The notes under the pieces are model-generated. The model did not search any database. It was given only the letters and a program-made list of their open reading frames with translations, and was not told the origin of the DNA. A stretch of 48,607 nucleotides of DNA from Chloroflexota bacterium (lineage in GTDB: Bacteria; Chloroflexota; Dehalococcoidia; Lucifugimonadales; UBA3495), in the NCBI GenBank assembly GCA_022573285.1, contig JACZUF010000024.1, positions 1 to 48,607 of the forward strand, in the 5' to 3' direction. This document shows positions 24,812 to 33,466 of this stretch, piece after piece (position 1 is the stretch's first letter; every line of letters starts with the position of its first letter). The translations under genes were made by a program, and so were the position numbers.

Positions 24812-25225
24812 AGCTGGGCCTCCTCGGACCGGCGATCGGCGTCTGTCAGTCGAATGGCGTAGCCCTATATCGGCCCCGCCGCGAAGGTGTACATAATAGC
24901 ATTGATTGCGCCTCAAATCCGCACCCAAAGGCGGGGTCCGCCGGGCATGTGATGGGGTGCTCCGATACCGCTGAGAGAGCGGGTCAAGACCCATAAGCAC
25001 ACGCCCATCGCCGTAGTAACCTTGGCTGGAGCAGACGGTAGGTCCAGGCCACAATACTTATCCAGGCGCCATTAACTCAACAGTGGTTTCTCGAGGCATT
25101 GAATGGCAAACCTGGCCGCTGGGAGATAGCCGCGGTAGACTATGGCTCTGGGCCAAACCTGACCAGGCCCGCATGGTGAGGGAACCGAACGAAGGCCACA
25201 CCTTTGGGTGCTGGAGGAGGCCGCT
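24812..25225. other. Divergent intergenic region
   Basis: A 414-base interval between the divergent CoxL-type and Rieske genes, so promoters for both should lie here. TATTAT on the minus strand (24893-24898) is a possible -10 for the CoxL gene. The Rieske gene has GGAGGAGG at 25213-25220. No gene is seen. Confidence 0.4.
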
Positions 25226-26965
25226 ATGTCCGCCGATCTCGAAAGGGATAATTGGATTCAAGTGTGCCCCTTGGAGGAACTGGAACGGGACGGTGTAAAA
25301 GTCGTCTCAGGGGAAGGACGCCCGGTGGCCGTTTTCCTCGACCAGGGACGGGTGTACGCGCTGGATAACCGCTGCCCGCACATGGGGTTTCCCCTGCACC
25401 GCGGCACCGTGACCGACGGAATCCTCACCTGCCACTGGCACCATGCCAAGTTCGACCTGGCCGGAGGATGTACTTTCGATCCTTTCGCCGACGACGTGGC
25501 CCCGTTTCCCGTTGAGGTACGAGAAGGGATTGTGTGGTTGGACCCTCGTCCCCTACACGAGGCCGGCCAAGAACACTGGCTAAGAAAGCTGAATGAGGGG
25601 CTGGAACAGAACATCAGCCTCGTGTTGGCCAAAAGCGTCGTCGCGTTGGATGAGCTAGGTGTGACCGCCGACCTTCTGCGGAATGCGACACTGTTCGGCG
25701 TCCGCAACCGGGCCGGCGGCTGGAGTGCGGGCCTATCCATCCTCACTGCCGTTGCCAACGTGCTGCCGTCCGTGGACCGGGAGGACCGGCCACTGGCCCT
25801 CTACCACGGCATGGTTCACGTGGCCCGCTCAACGGCAAGCGAGCCCCCGAGCTTCGACCTGGAGCCCCTGGAGACCAGCGAGGTACGCCCAGAGCGTTAC
25901 GTGGACTGGTTCCGCCGTTTCATCGAAGTAAGGGCCTCCGATGCCGCCGAGCGGACTCTGCGGACCGCGATTCGCACCGGACTGCCCCCAGAGACCATCG
26001 CCGGCATGCTCTTTGCCGCTGCCACAGACCACCTGTTCATGGACGTGGGGCATACTCTGGACTTCGCCAACAAAGCCTTCGAGCTTTTGGACCACATCGG
26101 TTGGGGACATGCCGAGGACGTGCTGCCTTCCCTGGTCCCGGTTATGGTAGAAGCTCGGCGAATGGAAGAGACATCGAGCTGGCGGCATCCGGTGGACCTG
26201 CCGGGCCTGCTGGGAGAGGTGTATGGGGAATTGGACTCCCTGATTGACGAGGGTGGGCAGCAATTCACGACGTGGAACGGGCACGAAGAACTGGCGGAGT
26301 TGGTCCTGGACGGGGAACCGGCTCAGGTGCTCGGCGAAATAACGGACCTGGTCCGGCGTGGGGTTCCATTAACCGAGCTTTCTGCTTCCGTCGCCTATGC
26401 CGCCGCACGACGGTCGGTCCATTTCCATGTGTCCAACAGTTTCAGCGACTGGAATACGGTTCACCACACCTTTACCTACGCCAATGCGGTTGACCAGGCC
26501 CTCCGGCGGGTACCGTCCAAGCTGCTGGCCCGAGGCATCTTTGACGGAGCGATGTCGGTCTATTTGGAGCGGTTCTTGAATGTCCCCAAGCAGCCGGTCC
26601 CTGAACCTTCCGGGCGTGACGCCAGACGGGAGGATGTGCTGGCGGCCATTGATTCCTACGGCGGGGTAGATGAAACAGCCCAACTTGTCGCGGACATGAT
26701 CGCCATGGGCCGGCAAGAAGAGGTGATCCAGACGCTGGGCCATGCCCTGTTGAGAGAAGATGCCGGCTTCCACCAGTTTCAGATATACGAAGCCGGGGTC
26801 AGGCAGTACCGGCAGTTTGCCCTACGGCCCGCGGGGGGACAGATCCTGATCGGCGTCGCGCGATTCCTCGCGGCCCACGCACCGACGGCGCGGTCCAGCG
26901 GTCAAACATATGACATTGCCGCCAGGTTGCACCGGGGTGAGGCCCTGTATGGTGAGGAAGAATAA
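25226..26965 (+). CDS. Rieske [2Fe-2S] protein with large C-terminal helical domain
   Basis: A 579-residue protein. Residues about 8-108 form a Rieske ferredoxin domain with cluster ligands Cys50, His52, Cys69 and His72 (CPHMGFPLHRG, CHWHH). The remaining 470 residues are mainly helical and contain several His-rich helices: LALYHGMVHVAR, AATDHLFMDVGHTLDFANKAFE and SVHFHVSNSFSDWNTVHHTFTYANAV. I do not recognise the family firmly; a weak resemblance to questin-oxidase-like proteins is possible. The His content suggests a metal or heme site fed by the Rieske cluster. It is not the Rieske oxygenase alpha-subunit pattern, since the usual two-His/one-Asp motif is not seen. Start ATG with GGAGGAGG upstream. 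Confidence 0.82.
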   Translation: MSADLERDNWIQVCPLEELERDGVKVVSGEGRPVAVFLDQGRVYALDNRCPHMGFPLHRGTVTDGILTCHWHHAKFDLAGGCTFDPFADDVAPFPVEVREGIVWLDPRPLHEAGQEHWLRKLNEGLEQNISLVLAKSVVALDELGVTADLLRNATLFGVRNRAGGWSAGLSILTAVANVLPSVDREDRPLALYHGMVHVARSTASEPPSFDLEPLETSEVRPERYVDWFRRFIEVRASDAAERTLRTAIRTGLPPETIAGMLFAAATDHLFMDVGHTLDFANKAFELLDHIGWGHAEDVLPSLVPVMVEARRMEETSSWRHPVDLPGLLGEVYGELDSLIDEGGQQFTTWNGHEELAELVLDGEPAQVLGEITDLVRRGVPLTELSASVAYAAARRSVHFHVSNSFSDWNTVHHTFTYANAVDQALRRVPSKLLARGIFDGAMSVYLERFLNVPKQPVPEPSGRDARREDVLAAIDSYGGVDETAQLVADMIAMGRQEEVIQTLGHALLREDAGFHQFQIYEAGVRQYRQFALRPAGGQILIGVARFLAAHAPTARSSGQTYDIAARLHRGEALYGEEE

Positions 26966-27005
26966 GATCGATGAGAAAGGATTCGAAGATTCGCGCCTGC
27001 AGCCT

Positions 27006-28565
27006 TTATCGACCGGTTTCGACTTCGATTAACTGCCGCGGCGCCCTCTTTCCCACGGCCACCAAGAACATGGCGCTTTTATCCTCGGCGTGGGGCGAGA
27101 AAAATTGGGTGACCGCGTCGTCGTAGAAAGTTAGGCCTGTGGCCCCCAGGCGCTGGGCGTAGGCCGCCAGGTAGACCTTCCCCGCCGTGATGCTGGCCTC
27201 CAGTTGCGCAGCCCTGTAGCCCCGGTTCCCAAACCGTTCCAGTACCGGGTCCAGGTCGGCCAGGATGAAGATGTCTACGCTGGCGTCGGCAGGGAGCGCC
27301 TGGTGGAGCCCTAGGGATCCGCTCTGGAGCCTGAAGTCCCCCTCTTCCAACAGTTCCAAGCCTTGTTGGTCACGGTGGAACACGTAGGACCCGGAAGGGA
27401 GCCCATCTACGGCGTTCACGATCAGGTAGAGACTGCTGAAGGTCTCGCCGGAGGGTCCCAGGAAGTCCGCCGGGATACCCCGCGTGGCCCTCTGGAGTAT
27501 GGTCGAGAGTTGGCGGAAGGTGATTGCCTCCCGGCTGAAGCGGCGGGTGGAGCCACGCCTTACGATCACGGTCTCTATGGGGTTCGGGGGCATGCCGTCA
27601 TCGGGATAGGGGTCGAGTGGTACCAGTGGTCTGGTTGGGCTCGGGAAACCTATGACGGGAACGGAGCCCCGCCACGATTCAACCTCCGCCTTGTCGGTCA
27701 GGGAAGAAGCCTCGTGCATCTCCAGAATGGCCGGGAACTCCACCTCATGGTCTGAAATAGGCACCGTCTCCAGCGAAAGTGGCTCAGGAGTGGGCGGCGG
27801 ACCATGGGGCGGTTCCTGAGCATAGCCCAACGTTACCAGCGCGAGAGACACTTCCCGCCGGGCGTCCAGGTCCAGCAGGCGGTTCACTGACTCGTCCACG
27901 AACCCCAAGACTACCCGCGCGGGTATGCCGTGGGCCGAAGCCATGGCCAAGGTGTTGGCCAGGATGGTTCCACTGTCCCAAAAGGCATGGCGGTACTCCC
28001 GGGCCTGGTATTTGCAGGAGTTACGCCAGATAACATCGGAATAGACGATCACAGCGGCCGCTTGGGCCACAGCGGGCTCGTCTCCGCTGGCCTCCGCCAA
28101 GGTGGCCCGGTAATCGCCCGTCCTTAGCCGCCGCAGGGCCGGTACTGCGGGGTCGAAGTGATAGACACCGGCCTCCAATCCCGGCAGTTCGCCGCACACC
28201 AGGTACAGCTCAATATGATACAGAGCGCCGGTACAGGCCGCAGCGCGAAAGGCCATCTCGCCCCAGGGATAGTTGATGCGCTTGGTGATCCCGGCGGAGA
28301 AGTGGAGGACACTGGACAGCGTGTTTAGGTCGGGTACCCGGTCTGTCCCTGTGGCTGAGGCCTGCCGCGAGATGGCGGATAGCGTGGGCACACCCGATGG
28401 GGAAGGGGCGGGGGGGAAAGGGATTGGCTCCAGGCCCAAGTAGGTCTTGAATAACAGGGGGTGGTTCATTGGGTCATAGGAGTGCCACGGGTCCATCAGG
28501 TATCCGTCAGGGTGCTTGGTCCCGTTGTGGTAATGCAGGGCTGCCTTGATGTCATGGTTCGCCAT
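27006..28565 (-). CDS. SagB/ThcOx-type oxidase with two nitroreductase domains
   Basis: About 519 residues with two nitroreductase-fold halves (about 80-250 and 330-515). SagB-type features are LSSVLHFSAGITKRINYPWGEMAFRAAACTGALYHIELYLV in the first half and RRGSTRRFSREAITFRQLSTIL in the second. Family members are FMN enzymes that oxidise azolines to azoles in ribosomal peptide synthesis; many stand-alone ones have unknown substrates. No cyclodehydratase or precursor peptide gene is seen nearby, so a RiPP role is not supported here. I chose ATG 28565; a longer frame to 28619 lacks family features. Convergent with the Rieske gene. Confidence 0.85.
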   Translation of the reverse strand: MANHDIKAALHYHNGTKHPDGYLMDPWHSYDPMNHPLLFKTYLGLEPIPFPPAPSPSGVPTLSAISRQASATGTDRVPDLNTLSSVLHFSAGITKRINYPWGEMAFRAAACTGALYHIELYLVCGELPGLEAGVYHFDPAVPALRRLRTGDYRATLAEASGDEPAVAQAAAVIVYSDVIWRNSCKYQAREYRHAFWDSGTILANTLAMASAHGIPARVVLGFVDESVNRLLDLDARREVSLALVTLGYAQEPPHGPPPTPEPLSLETVPISDHEVEFPAILEMHEASSLTDKAEVESWRGSVPVIGFPSPTRPLVPLDPYPDDGMPPNPIETVIVRRGSTRRFSREAITFRQLSTILQRATRGIPADFLGPSGETFSSLYLIVNAVDGLPSGSYVFHRDQQGLELLEEGDFRLQSGSLGLHQALPADASVDIFILADLDPVLERFGNRGYRAAQLEASITAGKVYLAAYAQRLGATGLTFYDDAVTQFFSPHAEDKSAMFLVAVGKRAPRQLIEVETGR

Positions 28566-28956
28566 GGTACCCTCTGCCCGGACCTGGGGATTTCGCTTAC
28601 CACCGGCCTTCGTCGTCAATCCCGTGGACCAATGATGCTACTCCGGCACCATAATGTGGTCAATTCCGGCTACCCGGCTTCCGAGGTCGGTTGACGGTAC
28701 GGGAGCCATTGCCTACGTCCGGACAAGATGCAGGGCATAGTTGGTTCGGCCGGGTCGAGGACGTTTGTGAAGTCACCCCGTATTAGCCATCACCCTTTAT
28801 GGGGACAAGATGTCACGTCGATTACCCTACCCCTCCCCGCTATAATCGAATAAGTTTGGGATCGGCGCCGAAAGTTTATCCAGGCCGTGCTCGAGGCGTC
28901 TCATTTATCGGCACCGTCCAGACATCGAAAAGGGCAAACCCAAGGAGAAAAATACA
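28566..28956. other. Gene-free region upstream of the selenoperoxiredoxin
   Basis: No gene is supported in these 390 bases. TATAAT at 28841-28846 is a good -10 hexamer with only a weak -35 (TCGATT, 28818-28823), which would give a leader of about 105 bases for the peroxiredoxin gene. AAGGAG lies before its ATG. Confidence 0.45.
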
Positions 28957-29415
28957 ATGCTGAAAGAGGGGGACCCGGCGCCGGATTTTACGGCTTTGGA
29001 CCACACAGGCAAGGAGGTACGATTGTCGGACCTCAGGGGCAAGAAGGTCTGGCTCTGGTTCTTTTCATCTCCGGGGGGAGGAAATTGAACCCGCCACAGT
29101 CACGGGTACCGTGACAATTATTCAGACTTCGTGGAAAGAAATATCCTGGTCTTTGGAGTAAACGACCGGGACCAAGAATCGGCCGGCGCTTGGGTAGAGC
29201 GGGAAAGTCTTCCCTTCCCGATTATTCTCGACAAAGACAGGTCCATCGCCATAGCCTATGGCATGTCGAACGCTGGTGATGAACGGTACCTGGCCAACCC
29301 CGCCGATGGGAGGCGCCCAGCGGTGATCATCGATGAAGAGGGGTTAATTCTGAAGCTGCTTCCGGACCTGGCCACGGTAGATGGGCAGACGGAGACCCTC
29401 GCCAGCCTGGTCTAG
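28957..29415 (+). CDS. Peroxiredoxin (PrxQ/BCP-like), putative selenoprotein with in-frame TGA
   Basis: One continuous 152-codon frame interrupted only by TGA at 29086-29088 (residue 44). The protein reads GDPAPDFTALDHTGKEVRLS near the start, the typical peroxiredoxin opening, then SSPGGGN-TGA-TRHSHGYRDNYSDF. In PrxQ/BCP proteins the peroxidatic Cys lies exactly seven residues before the F/Y of FRDxxxxF, and here the TGA occupies that place. No Cys exists anywhere in the frame. A hairpin with G in its triloop starts 11 bases after the TGA (29099-29115). Together these indicate selenocysteine, giving a 1-Sec hydroperoxide reductase. The ordinary reading would be a pseudogene. ATG 28957 has AAGGAG upstream. 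Confidence 0.8.
29086..29115 (+). promoter_or_regulatory. Putative bacterial SECIS element
   Basis: TGA codon (29086-29088) followed by a perfect seven-pair stem GTCACGG (29099-29105) and CCGTGAC (29109-29115) with loop GTA. Seventeen bases separate TGA from the loop, and the loop begins with G, which fits the published consensus for bacterial SECIS (G among the first two loop bases, loop of 3 or more, 16-37 bases from UGA). SelB should bind it. Confidence 0.75.
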
Positions 29416-29472
29416 GATTGTCGCCCTCGGGATTTGGTAATCACAGAATTCGACAATCAAGGAGACTCTTTC

Positions 29473-30396
29473 ATGCGGATAGCAGTGCCTGACCTGATCT
29501 CGAACTCGTACTTTCCGGCGGTCGCGGCGGTGGAGCTGGGATTTTTCAAGGACGAGGGATTGGATGCGGAGTTGCAGCTCCTCTTTCCCGTTCCAAAAAC
29601 CATGGAAGCGCTGCGGGACAATGAACTGGACTTCGTCGCCGGGGCCGCCCATGCCACACTGCACGCGTTCCCAAACTGGAAGGGCGCCAAGCTGCTCGCC
29701 GCCCTATCCCAGAACACCTATTGGCTGCTGGTCCTCCGCTCGGACTTGGGCGCTGAGTTGGGCGATATACAGGCGGTCAAAGGACTTCGAATCGGCGCCG
29801 CGCCGGGTCCGGACTCGACTCTCCGCCGGCTGCTGGCCGAAGTTGGCATTGACCTTGAGAAGGACCGGGTGGACGTCGGGCCGGTGCCCGGTTCAACCGG
29901 GGCCGGCGTTTCCTTCGGTGTGAACGCCGCCCGCGCTTTGGAGGAGGGCGCCATCGACGGTTTTTGGGCCAACGCCATGGGGAGCGAGATCGCCGTGCGA
30001 AACGGCGCCGGAACGGTGGTCCTAGACGTAAGGCGCGGTATCGGCCCTCCGGCCTCCCAGCACTATACCTTTCCGGCGCTGGTCACGACCGACGATAGAA
30101 TCGCGCGGGACCCGGAAAGCGTGCGCGCCGCGGTACGGGCCATCGTAAATGTCCAAAGGGCGCTCCGGGCGGACCCTTCCCTGGCGGCCAAGGTAGGAGA
30201 GCGCCTGTTCCCTCCCATGGAGGCGGGGATGATCGCGGGATTGATCGAGCGGGACCTGCCGTTTTACGAACCTGGCATCAGCGAAGGCGCGGTTAGCGGC
30301 ATGAACCAATTTGCCAGGGATATCGGGCTCCTCACGGAAGACGTGCCGTACGATCAAGTCGTGGCGTCCCAGTTCAGCGGCTTGTGGTCGGAGTAG
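29473..30396 (+). CDS. NMT1/THI5-like substrate-binding protein without signal peptide
   Basis: A 307-residue protein of the periplasmic binding-protein type II fold, NMT1/THI5/SsuA group. It starts directly with the first strand MRIAVPDLISNSYFPAVAAVELGFFKDEGLDAEL. There is no signal peptide or lipobox, so it should remain in the cytoplasm and may act as an intracellular binding protein or enzyme (THI5 of yeast is an enzyme). No permease or ATPase gene is adjacent. The ATG at 29473 has AAGGAG upstream. It follows the peroxiredoxin by 57 bases and may share its transcript. A second, diverged homologue lies at 32545. Confidence 0.85.
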   Translation: MRIAVPDLISNSYFPAVAAVELGFFKDEGLDAELQLLFPVPKTMEALRDNELDFVAGAAHATLHAFPNWKGAKLLAALSQNTYWLLVLRSDLGAELGDIQAVKGLRIGAAPGPDSTLRRLLAEVGIDLEKDRVDVGPVPGSTGAGVSFGVNAARALEEGAIDGFWANAMGSEIAVRNGAGTVVLDVRRGIGPPASQHYTFPALVTTDDRIARDPESVRAAVRAIVNVQRALRADPSLAAKVGERLFPPMEAGMIAGLIERDLPFYEPGISEGAVSGMNQFARDIGLLTEDVPYDQVVASQFSGLWSE

Positions 30397-30527
30397 GCGG
30401 AGACGGCCTGCGTTAACCCGCCCAACGGATGCCGCGACTCTCCCGCTGTGGGTGAGATGCACGCGCCCTATCTGTCTTCAAGCTGTCATGCCAAATTATC
30501 GATTCTCGCAAGCAGGGGAAAACAACG

Positions 30528-31022
30528 ATGACCGCTCAAACAAATTCAGACCTCAGCGCCAGGCTAGAGGAGTTGGAGAGCAGGGTCCGGACTTTGGAAG
30601 ACACCGAAGCCATTCGGAACCTGAAGGCCAGATACGCCGAACTGTGCGATGACAATTACAACCCAGAGGGGATAGCGGCCCTGTTCGTGGAGGACGCGGT
30701 ATGGGAGAGCGGGTCTTTGGGCCGGTTCGAGGGAAGAGAGGCGATCCGCGATTTTTTCCGCGGCGCGTCCAAGATATTCACCTTCGCCATCCATTACAGC
30801 CTCAATTCCCAGATCGAGGTCACCGGAGACACAGCAAGGGCACGTTGGTACCTGTTCATGCCTTGCACGGTGAGCGACGGCGGCCGGGCCATGTGGCGGG
30901 CGGGCATAGACGACGAGGAGTACGTCCGGGTAAACGGGCAGTGGATGTTCAAGAATAAGAAGTCCACCGGCGTCTTCAGCACACCCTTCGACTCCGGCTG
31001 GGCCAAGGACCGTTTCGCATAA
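30528..31022 (+). CDS. SnoaL-like / NTF2-fold protein
   Basis: A 164-residue protein with an N-terminal coiled coil (LSARLEELESRVRTLEDTEAIRNLKARYAELCD) leading into the NTF2-like cone fold (FVEDAVWESGSLGRFEGREAIRDFFRG, then IHYSLNSQIEVTGDTARARWYLF). Family members include dehydratases, cyclases and ring hydrolases as well as non-catalytic binders, so the reaction is unknown. The N-terminal helix may mediate oligomerisation. It lies between the signal-less substrate-binding protein and a BNR-repeat gene, all on the plus strand. Confidence 0.85.
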   Translation: MTAQTNSDLSARLEELESRVRTLEDTEAIRNLKARYAELCDDNYNPEGIAALFVEDAVWESGSLGRFEGREAIRDFFRGASKIFTFAIHYSLNSQIEVTGDTARARWYLFMPCTVSDGGRAMWRAGIDDEEYVRVNGQWMFKNKKSTGVFSTPFDSGWAKDRFA

Positions 31023-31100
31023 CCCGGCCGGGAAATGGTGAACTACCGCGGTAGTTGTTCCTGACGCATCGTCATATTTTAGCCCTGGGCGAGGTACGCC

Positions 31101-31154
31101 TTGCTTGACCTTCTGATCTACAACGGGCTCATCGTGGATGGCGCCGGCCATTAA
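31101..31154 (+). pseudogene. 5-prime remnant of an amidohydrolase (D-aminoacylase type)
   Basis: A TTG-started frame with GAGGT upstream reads LLDLLIYNGLIVDGAGH and then stops (31152-31154). This is the stereotyped N-terminus of N-acyl-D-amino-acid deacylases (DLLIxNGxIVDGTG). Nothing of the catalytic domain follows, so only the first 17 codons remain. Confidence 0.45.
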
Positions 31155-31276
31155 CGTTTCTGGGAACTATCAGTAACCGCACTAAGACCAGGGACCGATG
31201 TAGCTGAATTCTGCACTGCCTTATAATGTATCAACTACAATTTTGAGCGGCGACTCAGCCCAGGAGGAAATCTGTT

Positions 31277-32278
31277 ATGGCTAATGACAAAGACTCCAAT
31301 CGCAGGATTTACGTCGGAACTCACGACGGCGTATGCGCCCTGAACACCTTCGATGGTGGGCTTACCTGGGAACAAGGCGAAATGACGCCGCTGGCCAACG
31401 CCGCCGCCCGCCTGTCGGTGAGCCCGGTGGACCCGGACCGCGCATATCTAGCCGCCTACGAAGCAGGGGTCTTCAAAACAGATGACGGCGGCGGCACCTG
31501 GAGTCAATTGTCGTCATACCCAACCGGCTATGCGCACAGCGTGCTGGCACACCCCAACGAGCCGGGGGTCTTGTTCGTCGGAAGCGAGCCGGCGGCCGTT
31601 TTCCGCTCTGACGACGGCGGAGAGACTTGGGAAGAGTGCCACGGCTTTCAAGAAGTGCCCGAGGCCAACCAGTGGAACTTCCACGGGGACCGGCTCTCTC
31701 ACGTGCGCGAATTGCGAACGGCGCCCGGTGATCCGGACACGATGTTTGCCGGCATCGAAGTTGGGGGAGTGGTAAAGTCCAGCGACGGCGGCAAGAGTTG
31801 GAATCAGTTACACGGTCTGCATGACGACATCCACTTGGTCAACATTAGCAAAGCCAACCCGCGCCGGATATACGTGGCTACGGCCGTGGCTCCTTATCGT
31901 AGCGATGACGGCGGCGGCCATTGGGAATTGATCAACAATGGGCTCGAGCGCCGGTACACTCTGCACATCAGTGCGGCGCCCCACGATGCCGACTTGGTGC
32001 TGGTGACCGTGTCTTCCAGCGCCGGCCGGAACAACCCCCAATTCTACCGTTCAACAGACGGCGGGAACCACTGGCAGTTGATCGAGTCGGTAGGCGCCGA
32101 TGGAGACATGGTAGTAGCCATCGACTGGGACCCCATAATTCAGGACCGGGTATATGCAGGCACCGATGGCGGCAAGATCTACTGCAGCGGCGATGGTGGA
32201 CAGCAGTGGGAGCCGGTGCAGGTGAAATTACCAACGATTGCAATCGGCGCCATGGTCGTGGCACAGACATCTATATAG
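31277..32278 (+). CDS. BNR/WD40-YVTN-like repeat protein
   Basis: A 333-residue beta-propeller. At least six Asp-box (BNR) repeats of the type S-x-DGG-x-x-W are seen: DGGLTW, FKTDDGGGTW, FRSDDGGETW, VKSSDGGKSW, YRSDDGGGHW and YRSTDGGNHW, with YCSGDGGQQW last. There is no signal peptide, so it is probably cytoplasmic, unlike secreted sialidases. Function unknown; such proteins are often called sortilin-like or glycosyl-hydrolase-like. AGGAGG precedes the ATG. A -10-like TATAAT is at 31222-31227. Confidence 0.85.
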   Translation: MANDKDSNRRIYVGTHDGVCALNTFDGGLTWEQGEMTPLANAAARLSVSPVDPDRAYLAAYEAGVFKTDDGGGTWSQLSSYPTGYAHSVLAHPNEPGVLFVGSEPAAVFRSDDGGETWEECHGFQEVPEANQWNFHGDRLSHVRELRTAPGDPDTMFAGIEVGGVVKSSDGGKSWNQLHGLHDDIHLVNISKANPRRIYVATAVAPYRSDDGGGHWELINNGLERRYTLHISAAPHDADLVLVTVSSSAGRNNPQFYRSTDGGNHWQLIESVGADGDMVVAIDWDPIIQDRVYAGTDGGKIYCSGDGGQQWEPVQVKLPTIAIGAMVVAQTSI

Positions 32279-32544
32279 CGAGTAAATGCCTTCGGTAAAT
32301 CGCTCGGCCGGGCGATGGTCGGAGGTGCGCCGGAAGCCATTATCGTGCTCCAGGTATGGACTCAGCCAAAGGGGCGGGGGAACTGCTGGAGGACTTGCCG
32401 GTCCCCCGGACCGCACGAGACCGGACAGACCCCGAGGCCGATGGCGTGGCCTGCCCGGTACTCTTATGGAGGTAATCTGCATCACCTGAATATGAGACAA
32501 TACCCGTCGGCGTCTCTCAAGAAATATTTGTGGGGTAACTTGAA

Positions 32545-33462
32545 ATGGCCACTGAAACGGGTCTGAAAAAGATCAGAGTATCTGCGATGAACGCAGTCCA
32601 CGATCTGGCTGTCTTGGTCGCCCATGATGAGGGACTTTTCCAGAAAGAAGGGCTTGACGTTGAAATACTCAAGACCCCGGGGACCGGCCAGCTCAACGCA
32701 GACCGGCAGGCCCTAAAGAAAGACATATTTGACCGGACTATGGAGACTATCTACAACAGCGGAGGGGTCGACCAGTACCGCATGTGCGAGTGGGGAGTGA
32801 TGAAGCGCACGGTCGAAGCGGTTGCAAGCGGCCAAAGACCGGCGAAGATAGTGGCGCTCGGCGCCGCCATGTCCAAGATGGCCATAATCACCGGTCCGAA
32901 AAGCCACATCTACGAGCCGGAACAACTGAAAAACACGCCCGTGGCGGTAAGTCCATTCAACGGGTCCCACTTCACCACGCTGAAGATGCTCGAAGGCTTC
33001 GTGAGAAAAGAGGAGATCCAGATAACCAACGCCGGGACGATGCGAGAGCGGCTGGAGGCCGTGCGCAAGGGAGAAGTGGCGGCCGGAAACTTTTACGAGC
33101 CATGGATCAGCGTCGCGCAAAAGCAAGGGTTTCGGGTACTCATGGAAAGCCACTCAACCCGCAGCGAGGCGGCCAGCGAGGAGTTGGATGGGCCCACTCT
33201 GGCTGCCATGTTCCGCGCCGAAGCCGTGGCTGCCGAGCGGATCAACGCCGATCCGGACAAATATGCTCACTACTTCATCGACGAGGTCCAAGGTCTACTG
33301 GAACCCAATGAGTTCCAAGGCTGGCGCTTGCTCTACGGCCCACCCGTGCCCTACACCCGGGAGCGGTTTGACGATACCTATGCGTGGATGCTGGGCTATC
33401 CTGGGTTGATCGAACCAGGTTCCACTTATGAACTGGCAGTGGACAACCGGGCCTGGGAATAA
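32545..33462 (+). CDS. NMT1/THI5-like substrate-binding protein without signal peptide (second)
   Basis: A 305-residue protein of the same fold group as the gene at 29473: IRVSAMNAVHDLAVLVAHDEGLFQKEGLDVEILKTPG, then VEAVASGQRPAKIVALGAAMSKMA. No signal peptide and no lipobox. It lies four bases before the Fe-ADH-like gene, so both are co-transcribed. No transport permease is visible, so an intracellular ligand or enzymatic role is more likely than uptake. It resembles taurine/pyrimidine-precursor type binding proteins only in general pattern. Confidence 0.82.
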   Translation: MATETGLKKIRVSAMNAVHDLAVLVAHDEGLFQKEGLDVEILKTPGTGQLNADRQALKKDIFDRTMETIYNSGGVDQYRMCEWGVMKRTVEAVASGQRPAKIVALGAAMSKMAIITGPKSHIYEPEQLKNTPVAVSPFNGSHFTTLKMLEGFVRKEEIQITNAGTMRERLEAVRKGEVAAGNFYEPWISVAQKQGFRVLMESHSTRSEAASEELDGPTLAAMFRAEAVAAERINADPDKYAHYFIDEVQGLLEPNEFQGWRLLYGPPVPYTRERFDDTYAWMLGYPGLIEPGSTYELAVDNRAWE

Positions 33463-33466
33463 TCCC

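Noticed and set aside
28957..29088. Simple nonsense mutation in a peroxiredoxin
   Set aside because: The stop is TGA at exactly the catalytic position, the rest of the frame is intact, and a SECIS-like hairpin follows; chance is unlikely, though not excluded.
29131..29415. Separate short peroxiredoxin-like gene starting at 29131
   Set aside because: It is in the same frame as the upstream part and would lack the fold's first strands; the Sec reading explains both parts.
32356..32475. 39-codon frame between the BNR and NMT1-like genes
   Set aside because: No ribosome-binding site and no recognisable feature; base composition alone can produce it.
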